Shown here piece after piece: positions 52,431 to 59,595 of a stretch of 64,000 nucleotides of DNA. The stretch comes from JACKDX01 sp964640175. GTDB lineage: Bacteria; Myxococcota_A; Polyangia; Polyangiales; GCA-016699535. Within the stretch, counting starts at the first letter, position 1, and every line of letters begins with the position of its first letter. Below the pieces are notes generated by a model. The model did no database searches. It had not been told where the DNA came from and was given only the letters and a program-made list of their open reading frames with translations. Both the position numbers and the translations under genes were made by a program. The stretch covers positions 256,323-320,322 of the forward strand of contig CAZXFW010000003.1 of assembly GCA_964640175.1 (NCBI GenBank), in the 5' to 3' direction.

Positions 52431-53107
52431 AGCCGAATCGTCATTCCTATCGAAAACGTAAATGGCGGACCGCCTACCCAGTCATCACCAGCCAGCTCGA
52501 CCCCGCTCAGCACTACGCCACCTTCTACGAATAACGTGCCGTCGGTCCACAGATCATACGACACGCCTGTTATCAACGTGTTCCATACACCGAAACCCGT
52601 AACACTCTCAGCGCCAGCACCGTATGGTGTTTGTCGCTTATCTGAGCCTTCGATAGTTTGCTCAATGTTGTCGATGGAGGACGCTACGATCACGCCGCCG
52701 CCCGCAAAAGCGCGCCAATCTGTAGATAACCGTGCATCAAGGGCAAGCACAGGACGCATCAAAAGCCATGGTGCGCCACCTGGTGAGTTAGTTTCTGGAT
52801 AATAGAGAACCGGCACAACTACCGTAAAACGGTATCTTGAAATTTCCAAAACAGTCATACGAGGACGAGCCCCTACCCCCAATACTCGAGGGGTAGCGCC
52901 GAAAATAACGCCAAAGCTGAGGTCGTCCGTCAAACCATACGCTGCCTCACTGATTCCAACGAAAGGCACACCTGTTGCAGCGGAAACCGAAAAGCGTCCT
53001 GCCCCTGGGTGTAATGAATCTGCCACGACAACATGCGGCACAAACATTGAGGCACCCAGGACAACGGCGCCCAGCCATCGATGATAGTGGGGTTTGTACG
53101 TTTGCAT
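52427..53107 (-). CDS. outer-membrane beta-barrel-like protein
   Basis: 226 residues from the ATG at 53107; the frame extends to 53128. The signal peptide ends VVVADSLHPG. The mature part has alternating strands rich in Gly, Ser and aromatics (AYGLTDDLSFGVIFGATP, FRFTVVVPVLYYPE-like, TLFVEGGVVLSGVELAG), typical of a small barrel of eight to ten strands. The C-terminal MTIRL lacks a terminal Phe. It is translationally coupled to the lipoprotein gene downstream. It may carry the sensor input of the kinase pair, but that is inference from order only. Confidence 0.7.
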   Translation of the reverse strand: MQTYKPHYHRWLGAVVLGASMFVPHVVVADSLHPGAGRFSVSAATGVPFVGISEAAYGLTDDLSFGVIFGATPRVLGVGARPRMTVLEISRYRFTVVVPVLYYPETNSPGGAPWLLMRPVLALDARLSTDWRAFAGGGVIVASSIDNIEQTIEGSDKRQTPYGAGAESVTGFGVWNTLITGVSYDLWTDGTLFVEGGVVLSGVELAGDDWVGGPPFTFSIGMTIRL

Positions 53108-53335
53108 AACGGCTATGCAAATGCACAAACCGTACCACCCCTAAACTAGTCTAAATTACCCACAAGCGCTGTGTATACAGTCCCTGACTGTGCACGTTTT
53201 TGCACAACAAATGGATACACCTCTCCCGACCGCTGCGCATTACAATCCGAGATAGCAAGAGATTTACAATGTTGAAACTTTCTTGTGCTCTTTGGATACT
53301 TGGCTAAAGAGGACACATGCTTTTGCGGCGCCTTG

Positions 53336-54103
53336 TCAAAAGATAAAGTCGCCAGTGAAGCAGCTGATGGTCGTTTCCACTCTAAAGTTCGATTGGGTGG
53401 TGTGACGCTCAGCAAAAAACAAATCGAACGAGTACGTGTTGCCGGGCGTAATACCGAGTTCAGATGCCAGCTCGTCCATATCCGCTGTTGCCTCTTGAAC
53501 CCCGTGCACGCCGCCGAGATCAATAGCAAGCTTGCCATTGATAAACAGAAACAGATCGTCATCGCCGCGGAAGGTAAATATCTCGCCGCCGTTATAGCTG
53601 AACAACGAATGAAGCTCCATCGTAAAATGAAAATTATGATCGTTGGCTTCATTGCCAAAACCTTGACCGTCAATCGGAAAGAATGAATTGCTGTCGTATA
53701 CCCAGCCGTTCCCCTCTTTGGTCAACTCAAGCTGCGCTTCAATTGGCATGTTGGTTCCCGGTACGTTGCGATACCATTGATCGAACGTCGCACGGCTTTC
53801 AACGGTCTGAAACGACCCACTCTCGTTGAATACTGGCTTTTTATCGGTGCCAAGGTCAGACAAAACAATCCCATGCTCCGACACAACGGCGCCTTCAAAG
53901 TCAGGATGGGCTGCTTTAAAATCGCGGTACACCACTGCGAATAATCCATCGCATTGCTCGCCAGCATCATTCCGCTGTGACGTATCAAAATTATTCGCAT
54001 CGCCTCCGTCGTTTGAAGCGTCTCCGTTTCCGTTTCCTCCGGAACCCGCGCAGCTCGTTAACAACAGGCCCATGAAAATAAGTTTTAATGAATCGGTTCG
54101 CAT
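53336..54103 (-). CDS. fibro-slime domain lipoprotein
   Basis: 255 residues. Lipobox LLTSC (Cys18) and a Gly/Asn/Asp-rich linker precede a fibro-slime domain (about 55-250). VVYRDFKAAHPDFEG, FDQWYRNVPGTN, FFPIDGQGFGNEANDHNFHF, FTFRGDDDLFLFINGKLAID and LGGVHG are all family marks. The fold is related to PA14 domains and binds calcium and probably carbohydrate. Such proteins occur in Fibrobacter, Dictyostelium-like slime proteins and myxobacteria. A surface adhesin or sugar-binding role is likely. Confidence 0.88.
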   Translation of the reverse strand: MRTDSLKLIFMGLLLTSCAGSGGNGNGDASNDGGDANNFDTSQRNDAGEQCDGLFAVVYRDFKAAHPDFEGAVVSEHGIVLSDLGTDKKPVFNESGSFQTVESRATFDQWYRNVPGTNMPIEAQLELTKEGNGWVYDSNSFFPIDGQGFGNEANDHNFHFTMELHSLFSYNGGEIFTFRGDDDLFLFINGKLAIDLGGVHGVQEATADMDELASELGITPGNTYSFDLFFAERHTTQSNFRVETTISCFTGDFIF

Positions 54104-54248
54104 CTTGTGATTATACTGTCAGAGTTGAAACTGCGCTACAAAGAAGGTCGCACCTTGTCAGTAAGTGTGTGCTGATGCAGTCGCGTTCGAAGTGCACTAC
54201 CGTGCGAATCGACCACCGGCTCGTATGCCACAAGCCATAGTTTGAACA

Positions 54249-54277
54249 TTGAATCAGGCGGCTATCGGGTGTATAAT
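54249..54277 (+). promoter_or_regulatory. sigma-70-type promoter of the catalase gene
   Basis: TTGAAT at 54249-54254, a 17-base spacer, and TATAAT at 54272-54277. It lies 35 bases before the ATG, which itself follows AAGGAG at 54298-54303. No inverted repeat of an obvious OxyR or Fur type was found beside it. Confidence 0.7.
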
Positions 54278-54311
54278 TGCGCGCATTCCAACGCTGCGAA
54301 GGAGAACCGCC

Positions 54312-55811
54312 ATGAGCAAGCCTTCCGATCCTGCTGAAAAGACGGCGCTGACGACTGACTTCGGCGCCCCAGTTCCTGATAATCAGAATAGCCTCACTGC
54401 AGGGCCGCGCGGTCCACTGCTCTCGCAGGACGTGTGGCTGAATGAAAAGCTCGCCAACTTCGTGCGCGAGGTCATCCCTGAGCGGCGCATGCACGCGAAG
54501 GGTTCCGGCGCGTTTGGCACCTTCACCGTTACGCACGACATCACTAAGTTCACGCGCGCGAAGCTCTTCGAAAAAGTCGGCAAAAAAACCGAGTTGTTTG
54601 CCCGCTTCACCACCGTGGCCGGCGAACGCGGCGCGGCCGATGCCGAGCGCGACATCCGCGGCTTCGCGCTTAAGTTCTACACCGAAGAAGGCAACTGGGA
54701 CATGGTGGGCAACAACACCCCCGTCTTCTTCATCCGGGATCCACGCAAGTTTCCAGACCTTAATAAGGCGGTCAAGCGCGACCCACGCACCAACATGCGC
54801 TCAGCCACCAACAACTGGGACTGGTGGACACTGCTGCCCGAAGCGCTGCACCAGGTCACCATCGTGATGAGCGACCGCGGCATCCCGGCCAGCTATCGGC
54901 ACATGCACGGCTTCGGCTCGCACACCTACAGCTTCTGGAACGCAAAGGGCGAACGCTTTTGGGTGAAGTTCCACTTTCGCACCGAGCAAGGCATCAAGAA
55001 CCTGACTGACGCCGAGGCGGCCGAGATGATCGGCAACGACCGTGAGAGCCACCAGCGCGATTTGTTTGATGCTATCGAGCGTGGTGACTTCCCCAAGTGG
55101 AAAATGTTCATCCAGGTGATGCCCGAGATCGACGCCGAAAAGGTGCCTTACCATCCATTTGACCTGACGAAAGTCTGGCCAAAGCGCGATTATCCACTGA
55201 TGGAGGTGGGCGAGTTCGAGCTCAACCGCAACCCGGAGAACTTTTTTGCCGATGTTGAGCAAAGCGCCTTCGCGCCGAGCAACCTGGTGCCGGGCATCAG
55301 CGTTTCGCCCGACAAGATGTTGCAGGCACGCCTGATCAACTACGCGGATGCGCAACGCTACCGCCTGGGTGTCAACTACCACCAAATCCCTGTCAACGCC
55401 GCACGCTGCCCGGTGCACAGCAACCACCGCGACGGCGCAATCCGCACCGATGGTAACTACGGCCGCATGCCGCACTATGAACCCAACAGCTTCGGCAAGT
55501 GGCAAGAGCAGCCCCAATACCGCGAACCAGCACTGAAGATCAGCGGCGATGCCGACTGGTGGAACTTTCGTGATGACGATGCCAACTACTACAAACAGCC
55601 CGGCGACCTCTTCAGGCTCATGACATCTGCACAGCAGCAGGTGCTTTTCGACAACACCGCACGCGCGATGGGCGATGCGCCGGATTTCATCAAGCAGCGC
55701 CACATCGACAATTGCAAAAAAGCCGACCCGGCTTATGGGGCCGGTGTGGAGGCGGCGTTGCGCAAGCTCGAGACGTTTTCCGGCACCCCCTCGCCCAATA
55801 GTTCGCGCTAA
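54312..55811 (+). CDS. katA: heme catalase (small subunit)
   Basis: 499 residues, clade 3 length. The distal His61 lies in RRMHAKGSGAFGTF and Asn134 in MVGNNTPVFFIRDP. The proximal heme Tyr lies in ARLINYADAQRYRLG, and NRNPENFFADVEQSAFAP is the NADPH-catalase signature. It breaks down hydrogen peroxide in the cytosol. The ATG at 54312 has a good ribosome binding site and promoter; the frame upstream to 54249 is not used. The gene is much richer in G and C at third positions (runs of GCG, CGC, GTG codons) than its neighbours, which suggests transfer from a high-GC proteobacterium. It borders a decayed mobile region. Confidence 0.96.
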   Translation: MSKPSDPAEKTALTTDFGAPVPDNQNSLTAGPRGPLLSQDVWLNEKLANFVREVIPERRMHAKGSGAFGTFTVTHDITKFTRAKLFEKVGKKTELFARFTTVAGERGAADAERDIRGFALKFYTEEGNWDMVGNNTPVFFIRDPRKFPDLNKAVKRDPRTNMRSATNNWDWWTLLPEALHQVTIVMSDRGIPASYRHMHGFGSHTYSFWNAKGERFWVKFHFRTEQGIKNLTDAEAAEMIGNDRESHQRDLFDAIERGDFPKWKMFIQVMPEIDAEKVPYHPFDLTKVWPKRDYPLMEVGEFELNRNPENFFADVEQSAFAPSNLVPGISVSPDKMLQARLINYADAQRYRLGVNYHQIPVNAARCPVHSNHRDGAIRTDGNYGRMPHYEPNSFGKWQEQPQYREPALKISGDADWWNFRDDDANYYKQPGDLFRLMTSAQQQVLFDNTARAMGDAPDFIKQRHIDNCKKADPAYGAGVEAALRKLETFSGTPSPNSSR

Positions 55812-55928
55812 CGCGCAGCCCTTGGCTCTTTACGCGCCTACTCGAACTCAATCGCATCTCTCTGCCTCATTCCTCGTACAGCCTCTAGAACTTCCGGCGT
55901 GTGTGCTTTCTGTTATACCATTCCGTGC

Positions 55929-56078
55929 GTGACTGATTTTACGCGTGTACGTGAGCATTTGGTTGATGCACTTTACGCGGACCTCATAGGGCCAAGCGCG
56001 GGAGCAAAGGAGCACGCAACCTCGACTGAATTGCTTTCGACCAGGCCGTCAAGCTGGTATCTCACCGGCTTTTCGCCA
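55929..56078 (+). pseudogene. drmA: 5-prime fragment of a DISARM drmA-like gene
   Basis: From GTG 55929 the frame reads VTDFTRVREHLVDALYADLI, then GPSAGAKEH, a short linker, and PSSWYLTGF. The pattern of a REHLVDAL-x-x-DLIGP start followed by PSxWYLTGF is, as I recall it, the N-terminus of the DISARM helicase DrmA. Similarity stops at about 56072. In another frame RQLHTAYENHILDHLFQLNHHR (56073-56138) resembles the end of an N6-adenine methylase, weakly. DISARM is an anti-phage system; only this scrap remains. Certainty is limited because no search was run. Confidence 0.45.
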
Positions 56079-56340
56079 GCTCCACACCGCATACGAAAAC
56101 CACATCCTCGACCATCTATTCCAACTCAACCACCACCGCTCTTGAATAGAGCGTATCGACGCATCATCGGGTGGGCCTACGTGCCTCCGATACAGTGGCT
56201 ATGGCGTTGAACAACTGCATGGTTCTGCCTGAACTGGCGGAAGTAATGGCGGATGGGTGGCGGCCGCCGCTGTGATGCAGACAAAAGGGTCGTGATAGTC
56301 GCCAAGACTGTGCTGGCCCCGTGCTTGCTGATGCGGGGCG

Positions 56341-56996
56341 ATGCAGCGCGCACCTGTCAAGGGAAGCTATCAGTCAAGGCGGCCTAAAGAGACAGTTCTG
56401 TATCAGACGGTAGCGCAGTACTGGCCCGAGTTTTGTAAAGAGCTTGTTCAGCATGACAAGCACCTGCCCGCTTTTGTAGAAAAAGAGTTTGAGGCGTATC
56501 TGAAGTGCGGGCTGCTCGAGTACGGTTATGGCGTGGCGAGCCCTTGGGCTGCGCGAGCGCACTCAAGGATGTGTTTGCGAAGAGTGTGGCACGGAGCACA
56601 AGGTGGGGTTCAGCTGCAAGCGCCGGGGATTTTGTCCGTCGTGCGCAGGGCGGCGCATGCAAAATACGGCCACGCATCTGGTGGATTTCGGTGATGCCAT
56701 ATCTTATAGCCGCCAGCGCGCAGGGTAAGATTGCTCTGGGCTGTCAGCAGGGCCACGGACAGATGCGTCTTGTGGGGCATGAGCCAGTAGGTCCCAGCCC
56801 AACGCAGCGCATCGAAGTCCTTGGGTTTTGTGTCTTTGCCGATAGCCGCATCGCCGAACACGACAAGCGCGCTCGCTATCGGCTCTGTCGCTACCTGTCC
56901 CGGCCCCGGTCGCGACCCAACGACTGCGCCGCTACCGTGATGCACCGCAGCGCCCGCCAACTTGTTCACTCTTGGATTTTTCCCGGCGGGCTGTGA
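56341..56996 (+). pseudogene. IS91-family transposase, N-terminal and middle parts (decayed)
   Basis: Pieces in three frames. 56341-56529 reads RRPKETVLYQTVAQYW and AYLKCGLLEYG. 56530-56689 continues CEECGTEHKVGFSCKRRGFC, PSCAGRRMQNTATHLVDF, the zinc-ribbon N-terminal region of IS91/IS801-type transposases. 56715-56906 continues AQGKIALG, then FADSRIAEHDKRARYRLCRYLSRP, which matches the region after the catalytic core. The core with the HUH and Tyr motifs is deleted between 56690 and 56714, so the element cannot transpose. The expected next segment is found 5 kb away at 61957. Confidence 0.8.
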
Positions 56997-57036
56997 CCGA
57001 CTGGCCCCAACTCGCGCTCTGCGCCCCCAAGCGAGC

Positions 57037-57136
57037 CTGCGACTGCGGGCGACTGCCAGCGTAACCCTTTTTCAATCGAGTTCGCCTGCCAGCATCACAA
57101 CCTGAACCTCACATTCATGCGTTGAAATCCCTAGGC
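57037..57136. repeat. 100-bp direct repeat, copy 1
   Basis: About 90 % identical to 58461-58561. It includes the shared blocks TTCGCCTGCCAGCATCAC and TTGAAATCCCTAGGC; similarity stops just after CTAGGC at both sites. It follows the IS91 remnant and precedes vapB, so it may be the outer end of an IS91-like element. Confidence 0.8.
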
Positions 57137-57163
57137 GTAAAACTGGGCCTGCAACGTACCAAA

Positions 57164-57192
57164 TTGATAATGTGTACGGCAGTGTGTATATT
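57164..57192 (+). promoter_or_regulatory. sigma-70-type promoter of vapBC
   Basis: TTGATA at 57164-57169, a 17-base spacer and TATATT at 57187-57192. The ATG of vapB is at 57200, where transcription is expected to begin, so the message is probably leaderless. Three TGTGTA repeats around the -10 (57171, 57184 and 57195) could be antitoxin-binding sites. Confidence 0.65.
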
Positions 57193-57199
57193 AATGTGT

Positions 57200-57409
57200 A
57201 TGGGAAAGTCACGCACCAATATTGTACTGGATGATGAGTTAGTAGCGGAAGCGGCAAAGCTTACCGGTATTCGCAAGAAAAAGGAATTAGTACATGAGGC
57301 ACTACGGTTCCTGATTGCTACAAGGAAGAGAAAAAAACTGACTGACTTAAGAGGTCATATTCAGTTTGCGCCTGACTACGATTACAAAGCGATGCGCTCT
57401 GGCAAATGA
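57200..57409 (+). CDS. vapB: VapB-type antitoxin
   Basis: 69 residues from the ATG at 57200; the frame is open further upstream to 57122 through the repeat. GKSRTNIVLDDELVAEAAKL and TGIRKKKELVHEALRFLI match the VapB/DUF2191 family, a ribbon-helix-helix-like DNA-binding part. The C-terminal tail LRGHIQFAPDYDYKAMR is the toxin-binding segment with the usual W/Y-D-x-D-like residues. It overlaps vapC by 4 bases (ATGA). No ribosome binding site is visible, in keeping with a leaderless start. Confidence 0.9.
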   Translation: MGKSRTNIVLDDELVAEAAKLTGIRKKKELVHEALRFLIATRKRKKLTDLRGHIQFAPDYDYKAMRSGK

Positions 57410-57816
57410 TCATCGTAGACACCTCAGTCCTTATCGATCTTCTACGAGGCAAGAACACGGAGGCCACACTTAGCCTTGCGATTATGGATGACCGAAACAT
57501 CCCCTTTTCGATACCAGTCGTTTGCTGTCAAGAACTTTTACAGGGAGCGCGGAACGAGCGGGAATGGAAGAAACTCTCTGAATACCTAAATACCCAGCAT
57601 CTCGTAGATTTAAGATACGGTTGGCAATCCTACAAAGACGCGGCCCGCATCTTTTTTGATTGCAGACGCAAAGGCAGAACTGTACGCAGTACCATTGACT
57701 GCATAGTCGCACAAATTGCCCTGGAATATAATGCGGAACTCCTGCATGACGATCAAGACTTTGAGCATATCGCAAAAGTACGTGATCTCAAGAAGGTGCT
57801 TCTCGCTGAGCCCTGA
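57406..57816 (+). CDS. vapC: VapC-type PIN-domain ribonuclease toxin
   Basis: 136 residues. PIN domain acidic residues Asp5 (IIVDTSVLIDLL), Glu43 (CQELLQG), Asp98 (STIDCIVAQIA) and the cluster Asp115/116/118 (HDDQDF) are all present, so it should be an active Mg-dependent RNase. VapC toxins cut tRNA or rRNA until bound by VapB. Translationally coupled to vapB. The pair sits between two copies of a 100-bp repeat inside mobile-element debris, as is common for vapBC. Confidence 0.93.
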   Translation: MIIVDTSVLIDLLRGKNTEATLSLAIMDDRNIPFSIPVVCCQELLQGARNEREWKKLSEYLNTQHLVDLRYGWQSYKDAARIFFDCRRKGRTVRSTIDCIVAQIALEYNAELLHDDQDFEHIAKVRDLKKVLLAEP

Positions 57817-58460
57817 CGCTCCATCGACTTAACAGGCGAGAAAAATTGTCCCATCGACACGATGTTTATTTAATAACGTTGGCAATCACGACCCTTTTAT
57901 CTTTGACCTTTGGGTAGCTCGAATCATATGCTTTGGGGACAACAGAACGCTCACAACTTAAGATGGCTTACCTTGGCAGGCTTGATAATTATGGCAGGTT
58001 GGTTCGCACATTTAGTTGCCATAAAACCACACTCCCGTACTCTTCAGAAGTTACACGTCCTGAACACCGCACAGATTGAGCTCAAAACGAGCTGGTTATA
58101 TTTCGGTAACAATTGCAGAATAACCTAGCCTTTGTGATTGGCAGTTGGTGGAATGCGGAGTTTCAGGCCCCGGCCCATTTCTCGATGTTTTGCGGGCGCA
58201 TGGGCCTCCCGTCGGCAATGGTTGAGATGCAGTTCTTAGCAGGGGCAATTTGGTTTCTGAGTTTTCTATTTCTTTCAAAAATTCCGCTGGTGGAACGCCA
58301 ATTGCAGTCCATGTCATCAAGAGGTATGCAATGATCTTATCTCGCTAGCGTGTTTTGACCGTGCTGCCTCTTGGTTAATCCTGGCCAGCATCGTGTGCGT
58401 CACTTGGGCGGCACCGAGTTAGCTAATCGCTCTTCTGTTTGCTCGGAGCCCACGTGGTGC
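57817..58460 (+). other. stretch with two fragmentary membrane-like reading frames
   Basis: Some 640 bases between vapC and repeat copy 2. 57928-58128 reads a possible 66-residue protein with one hydrophobic helix (LTLAGLIIMAGWFAHLVAI). 58113-58334 in another frame has a second helix (FLAGAIWFLSFLFLS). They overlap slightly and could be two halves of one frameshifted small membrane protein. Neither has a ribosome binding site or a recognisable family. Near 58447, CCACGTGGTGCCTGC resembles the IS91 C-terminal coding sequence at 62090. Confidence 0.3.
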
Positions 58461-58561
58461 CTGCGACTGCAGGCGAGTGCCAGCCGTGACCTTTTTTCAA
58501 TCGCGTTCGCCTGCCAGCATCACCACCTGAGCCTCACATTCATGCTTTGAAATCCCTAGGC
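58461..58561. repeat. 100-bp direct repeat, copy 2
   Basis: Second copy of 57037-57136. Its end at CTAGGC coincides with the point where the LysM gene on the minus strand loses its homologous sequence, so it marks an insertion boundary. Confidence 0.8.
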
Positions 58562-58971
58562 TTCCGAGCTAAACTCCAGAGCGACTCCCCGGGCGCTAAG
58601 AAATGATAGACACCGTCGCTCAACGCCGGCAACTTCGCCCGCGCAACCTCGTGAGCTTTTTGTCGGTCCTCGGCTGTCTCCACTATCACAGATCGCACCG
58701 CTCCTGGAATGCGCAGCTTCTGGCCAGGCCTGACTAAGTTTGCGTCAGCGGCACTTAGCTTGTTCACCGCGATGATATCGGCAATGCGCAAATTGTAACT
58801 TCGGGCAATATCCCACAGTGTTTCTCCTTCCTTGACTTCGTGCAGCACATCCGGCGCAGCTTTCAATTGCCCTGAATCAAAAGAAGCGTCTTTCAGCTTA
58901 CGGCTTGCGTCTTGGTTACCGCATGCGCAAAGCAGAACTAAAAAAACCATCGTGCGTTTGGCAGTCATCAA
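58540..58971 (-). CDS. LysM-domain lipoprotein, 3-prime truncated
   Basis: 143 residues. Lipobox LCAC (Cys17). One complete LysM domain at about 43-90 (HEVKEGETLWDIARSYNL to RPGQKLRIPG), which binds peptidoglycan. A second LysM begins at about 121 (YHFLAPGESLWSLAR) but is cut after 15 residues. The final KPRDFKA is encoded by the mobile repeat. The intact ancestor probably had two LysM domains and perhaps a peptidase. The remaining protein could still attach to the cell wall. Divergent from the lipoprotein-M64 pair. Confidence 0.85.
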   Translation of the reverse strand: MMTAKRTMVFLVLLCACGNQDASRKLKDASFDSGQLKAAPDVLHEVKEGETLWDIARSYNLRIADIIAVNKLSAADANLVRPGQKLRIPGAVRSVIVETAEDRQKAHEVARAKLPALSDGVYHFLAPGESLWSLARKPRDFKA

Positions 58972-59064
58972 AGGCCTCGTAGCCTATCAGGGACACGACG
59001 ATTTGGCTTGGCTTTTTTTTTTAGCCACGGGCATCGGTCGGCGGATGTGCTAGACTACGTGTCT

Positions 59065-59595
59065 ATGCAAGCAACTTTCAATATGTTTTTCCGTCCTCTG
59101 TGTGCTTGTCGAGGACTGTTGCAGCTCGCCCTCGTATGCAGCCTATCGTCTGCGCTTGCCTGTGAGACGAGTTCGGAGGAACCAGCAATCACCGCTACAA
59201 CCACAGCGCTCTCTTCAACGCCATCGCCTCTAAAAACAGCATTGCTTGGCATACACATCGGGCGGGGTGGACACGTAGCAGTCGCGTTCGGCGCCAAAAA
59301 AGACTATCCCTTCCAAGCTGATCACAACCAAGGTGATCTGCGTATTGAGGTTCGCGACTCAACGACGACAGGCGTGTTGGGTGTAGTTAAAGCTCAAATA
59401 CCTCGTTTATGCGACTGCCACGACAAAGAGTCGCATTTCGAAGGGGATGTAGAAATTTCCCATGAAACGACGGTGCTGGTCAAGGTGCCCTACAGCACCG
59501 GTGCTGAGATGCTCACGGTGACTGCCGAGGCTCACACGGACAAAGCCGATAAACCCACCTCCATCACTCGAAGTTTAGCGGAGGTTGCCCAATGA
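59065..59595 (+). CDS. lipoprotein preceding the M64 peptidase
   Basis: 176 residues from ATG 59065; ATG 59083 is an alternative, and the frame continues upstream to 59008. The signal peptide ends SALAC (lipobox), followed by a Ser/Thr-rich linker. The body has no recognisable motif apart from CDCHDKESHFEGDVEIS, with a pair of Cys and several His and acidic residues that might bind metal. The stop overlaps the peptidase ATG by 4 bases (ATGA), so the two are coupled and probably act together, for example as an anchor or inhibitor of the peptidase. Confidence 0.7.
   Translation: MQATFNMFFRPLCACRGLLQLALVCSLSSALACETSSEEPAITATTTALSSTPSPLKTALLGIHIGRGGHVAVAFGAKKDYPFQADHNQGDLRIEVRDSTTTGVLGVVKAQIPRLCDCHDKESHFEGDVEISHETTVLVKVPYSTGAEMLTVTAEAHTDKADKPTSITRSLAEVAQ

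Noticed and set aside
53189..53206. TGTGCA/TGCACA inverted repeat
   Set aside because: Only six bases per arm in a gap between genes, with no promoter or T-run that would give it a role.
53146..53673. 175-residue frame on the minus strand
   Set aside because: A shifted-frame shadow of the fibro-slime gene; the true frame has the lipobox and the domain motifs.
54801..55703. 300-residue open frame on the minus strand
   Set aside because: It lies wholly antisense to catalase and results from the GC-rich codon usage; its Val/Ala/His-rich translation matches no family.
56610..56969. 119-residue minus-strand frame in the mobile region
   Set aside because: Antisense to the IS91 transposase remnant; the plus-strand frames explain the sequence.
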